Source of the DNA: Sulfurimonas sp.
GTDB taxonomy: Bacteria > Campylobacterota > Campylobacteria > Campylobacterales > Sulfurimonadaceae
Length of the DNA stretch: 6,703 nt
Reading direction: 5' to 3'
NCBI GenBank assembly: GCA_012963655.1
Contig: DTVI01000210.1
Coordinates: 1-6,703, forward strand
Below, in pieces: positions 6,696 through 6,703 of this stretch. The notes below the pieces were generated by a model that saw nothing but the letters and a program-made list of their open reading frames with translations, did no database searches and was not told the origin of the DNA. Both the position numbers and the translations under genes were made by a program. Numbering within the stretch: the stretch's first letter is position 1; every line of letters begins with the position of its first letter.

Positions 6696-6703
6696 AAAAG
6701 ATT
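6537..6703. repeat. 45-bp perfect inverted repeat reaching the window end
   Basis: The left arm 6537-6581 lies in the secretin gene (coding Asn98 to Ile112). The right arm 6659-6703 is its exact reverse complement and ends on the last base of the window, so its true length may be greater. The 77 bases between (6582-6658) are still in the secretin frame. Inward from the arms another six bases pair: TACATC at 6585-6590 with GATGTA at 6654-6659. They are offset by a four-base indel, which looks like microhomology at a fold-back junction. The left arm encodes conserved secretin residues while the right arm only adds a premature stop, so the right arm is probably a chimeric or assembly-derived copy. 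A genuine hairpin or invertible segment is less likely. Confidence 0.9.

Noticed and set aside
1..6703. A wholly new kind of system
   Set aside because: Every gene fits a pilin, pilus-assembly or secretin role, and the order resembles MSHA/competence loci; the unusual points are variations on a known machine.

Overview
The window is one tightly packed, single-strand operon segment that builds a type IV pilus or type II secretion-like machine of the MSHA/competence kind. The DNA is AT-rich (about one third G+C by eye). Several features together suggest a member of the Campylobacterota (Sulfurimonas/Sulfurovum/Arcobacter-like, genus not resolvable): the AT-rich codon use, prepilin leaders of the form R-K-A-F/Y-T-L-V-E with Ala rather than Gly before the cleavage site, the gene order, and a secretin N-terminus of the style found in that group. 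This placement rests on pattern recognition, not on a search.

Layout. Positions 1-1358 hold the C-terminal part of a large MshQ-like surface protein (DUF6701 type) whose start lies outside the window. Positions 1355-3743 hold four consecutive minor prepilin/pseudopilin genes (MshD-like, MshO-like, MshP-like and GspH/FimT-like). One of these, the 154-residue protein at 2821-3285, keeps Gly before the cleavage site but has Gln where the conserved Glu5 should be. Positions 3759-6249 hold three assembly-platform genes: a fused PilM+PilN (GspL/MshI-like) protein, a PilO/GspM/MshJ-like protein and a small PilP/GspC/MshK-like periplasmic protein. From 6246 a secretin gene (MshL/PilQ/CtsD type) begins and runs into the end of the window.

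Nearly every gene junction overlaps by ATGA or TAATG or abuts directly, so the genes are probably translated as a coupled series. The only real intergenic gap is 15 bases (3744-3758). It carries a perfect Shine-Dalgarno followed by a TTG start and separates the pilin half from the machinery half. No promoter, terminator, RNA gene, CRISPR or mobile element was recognised, and no non-coding stretch is longer than 15 bases.

How the genes would work together: the secretin forms the outer-membrane channel. The small periplasmic protein would link it to the inner-membrane PilM/N- and PilO-like proteins, which in turn would dock the ATPase and platform protein expected further downstream. The minor pilins would prime the fibre tip, and the MshQ-like protein could be a tip-exposed or surface partner.

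The most notable irregularity is at the right edge. The last 45 bases (6659-6703) are an exact reverse complement of 6537-6581 inside the secretin gene, and they create an early stop at 6693-6695. This looks like a fold-back chimera or assembly artefact at a contig end, so the 149-residue secretin product should not be taken as a real short protein.
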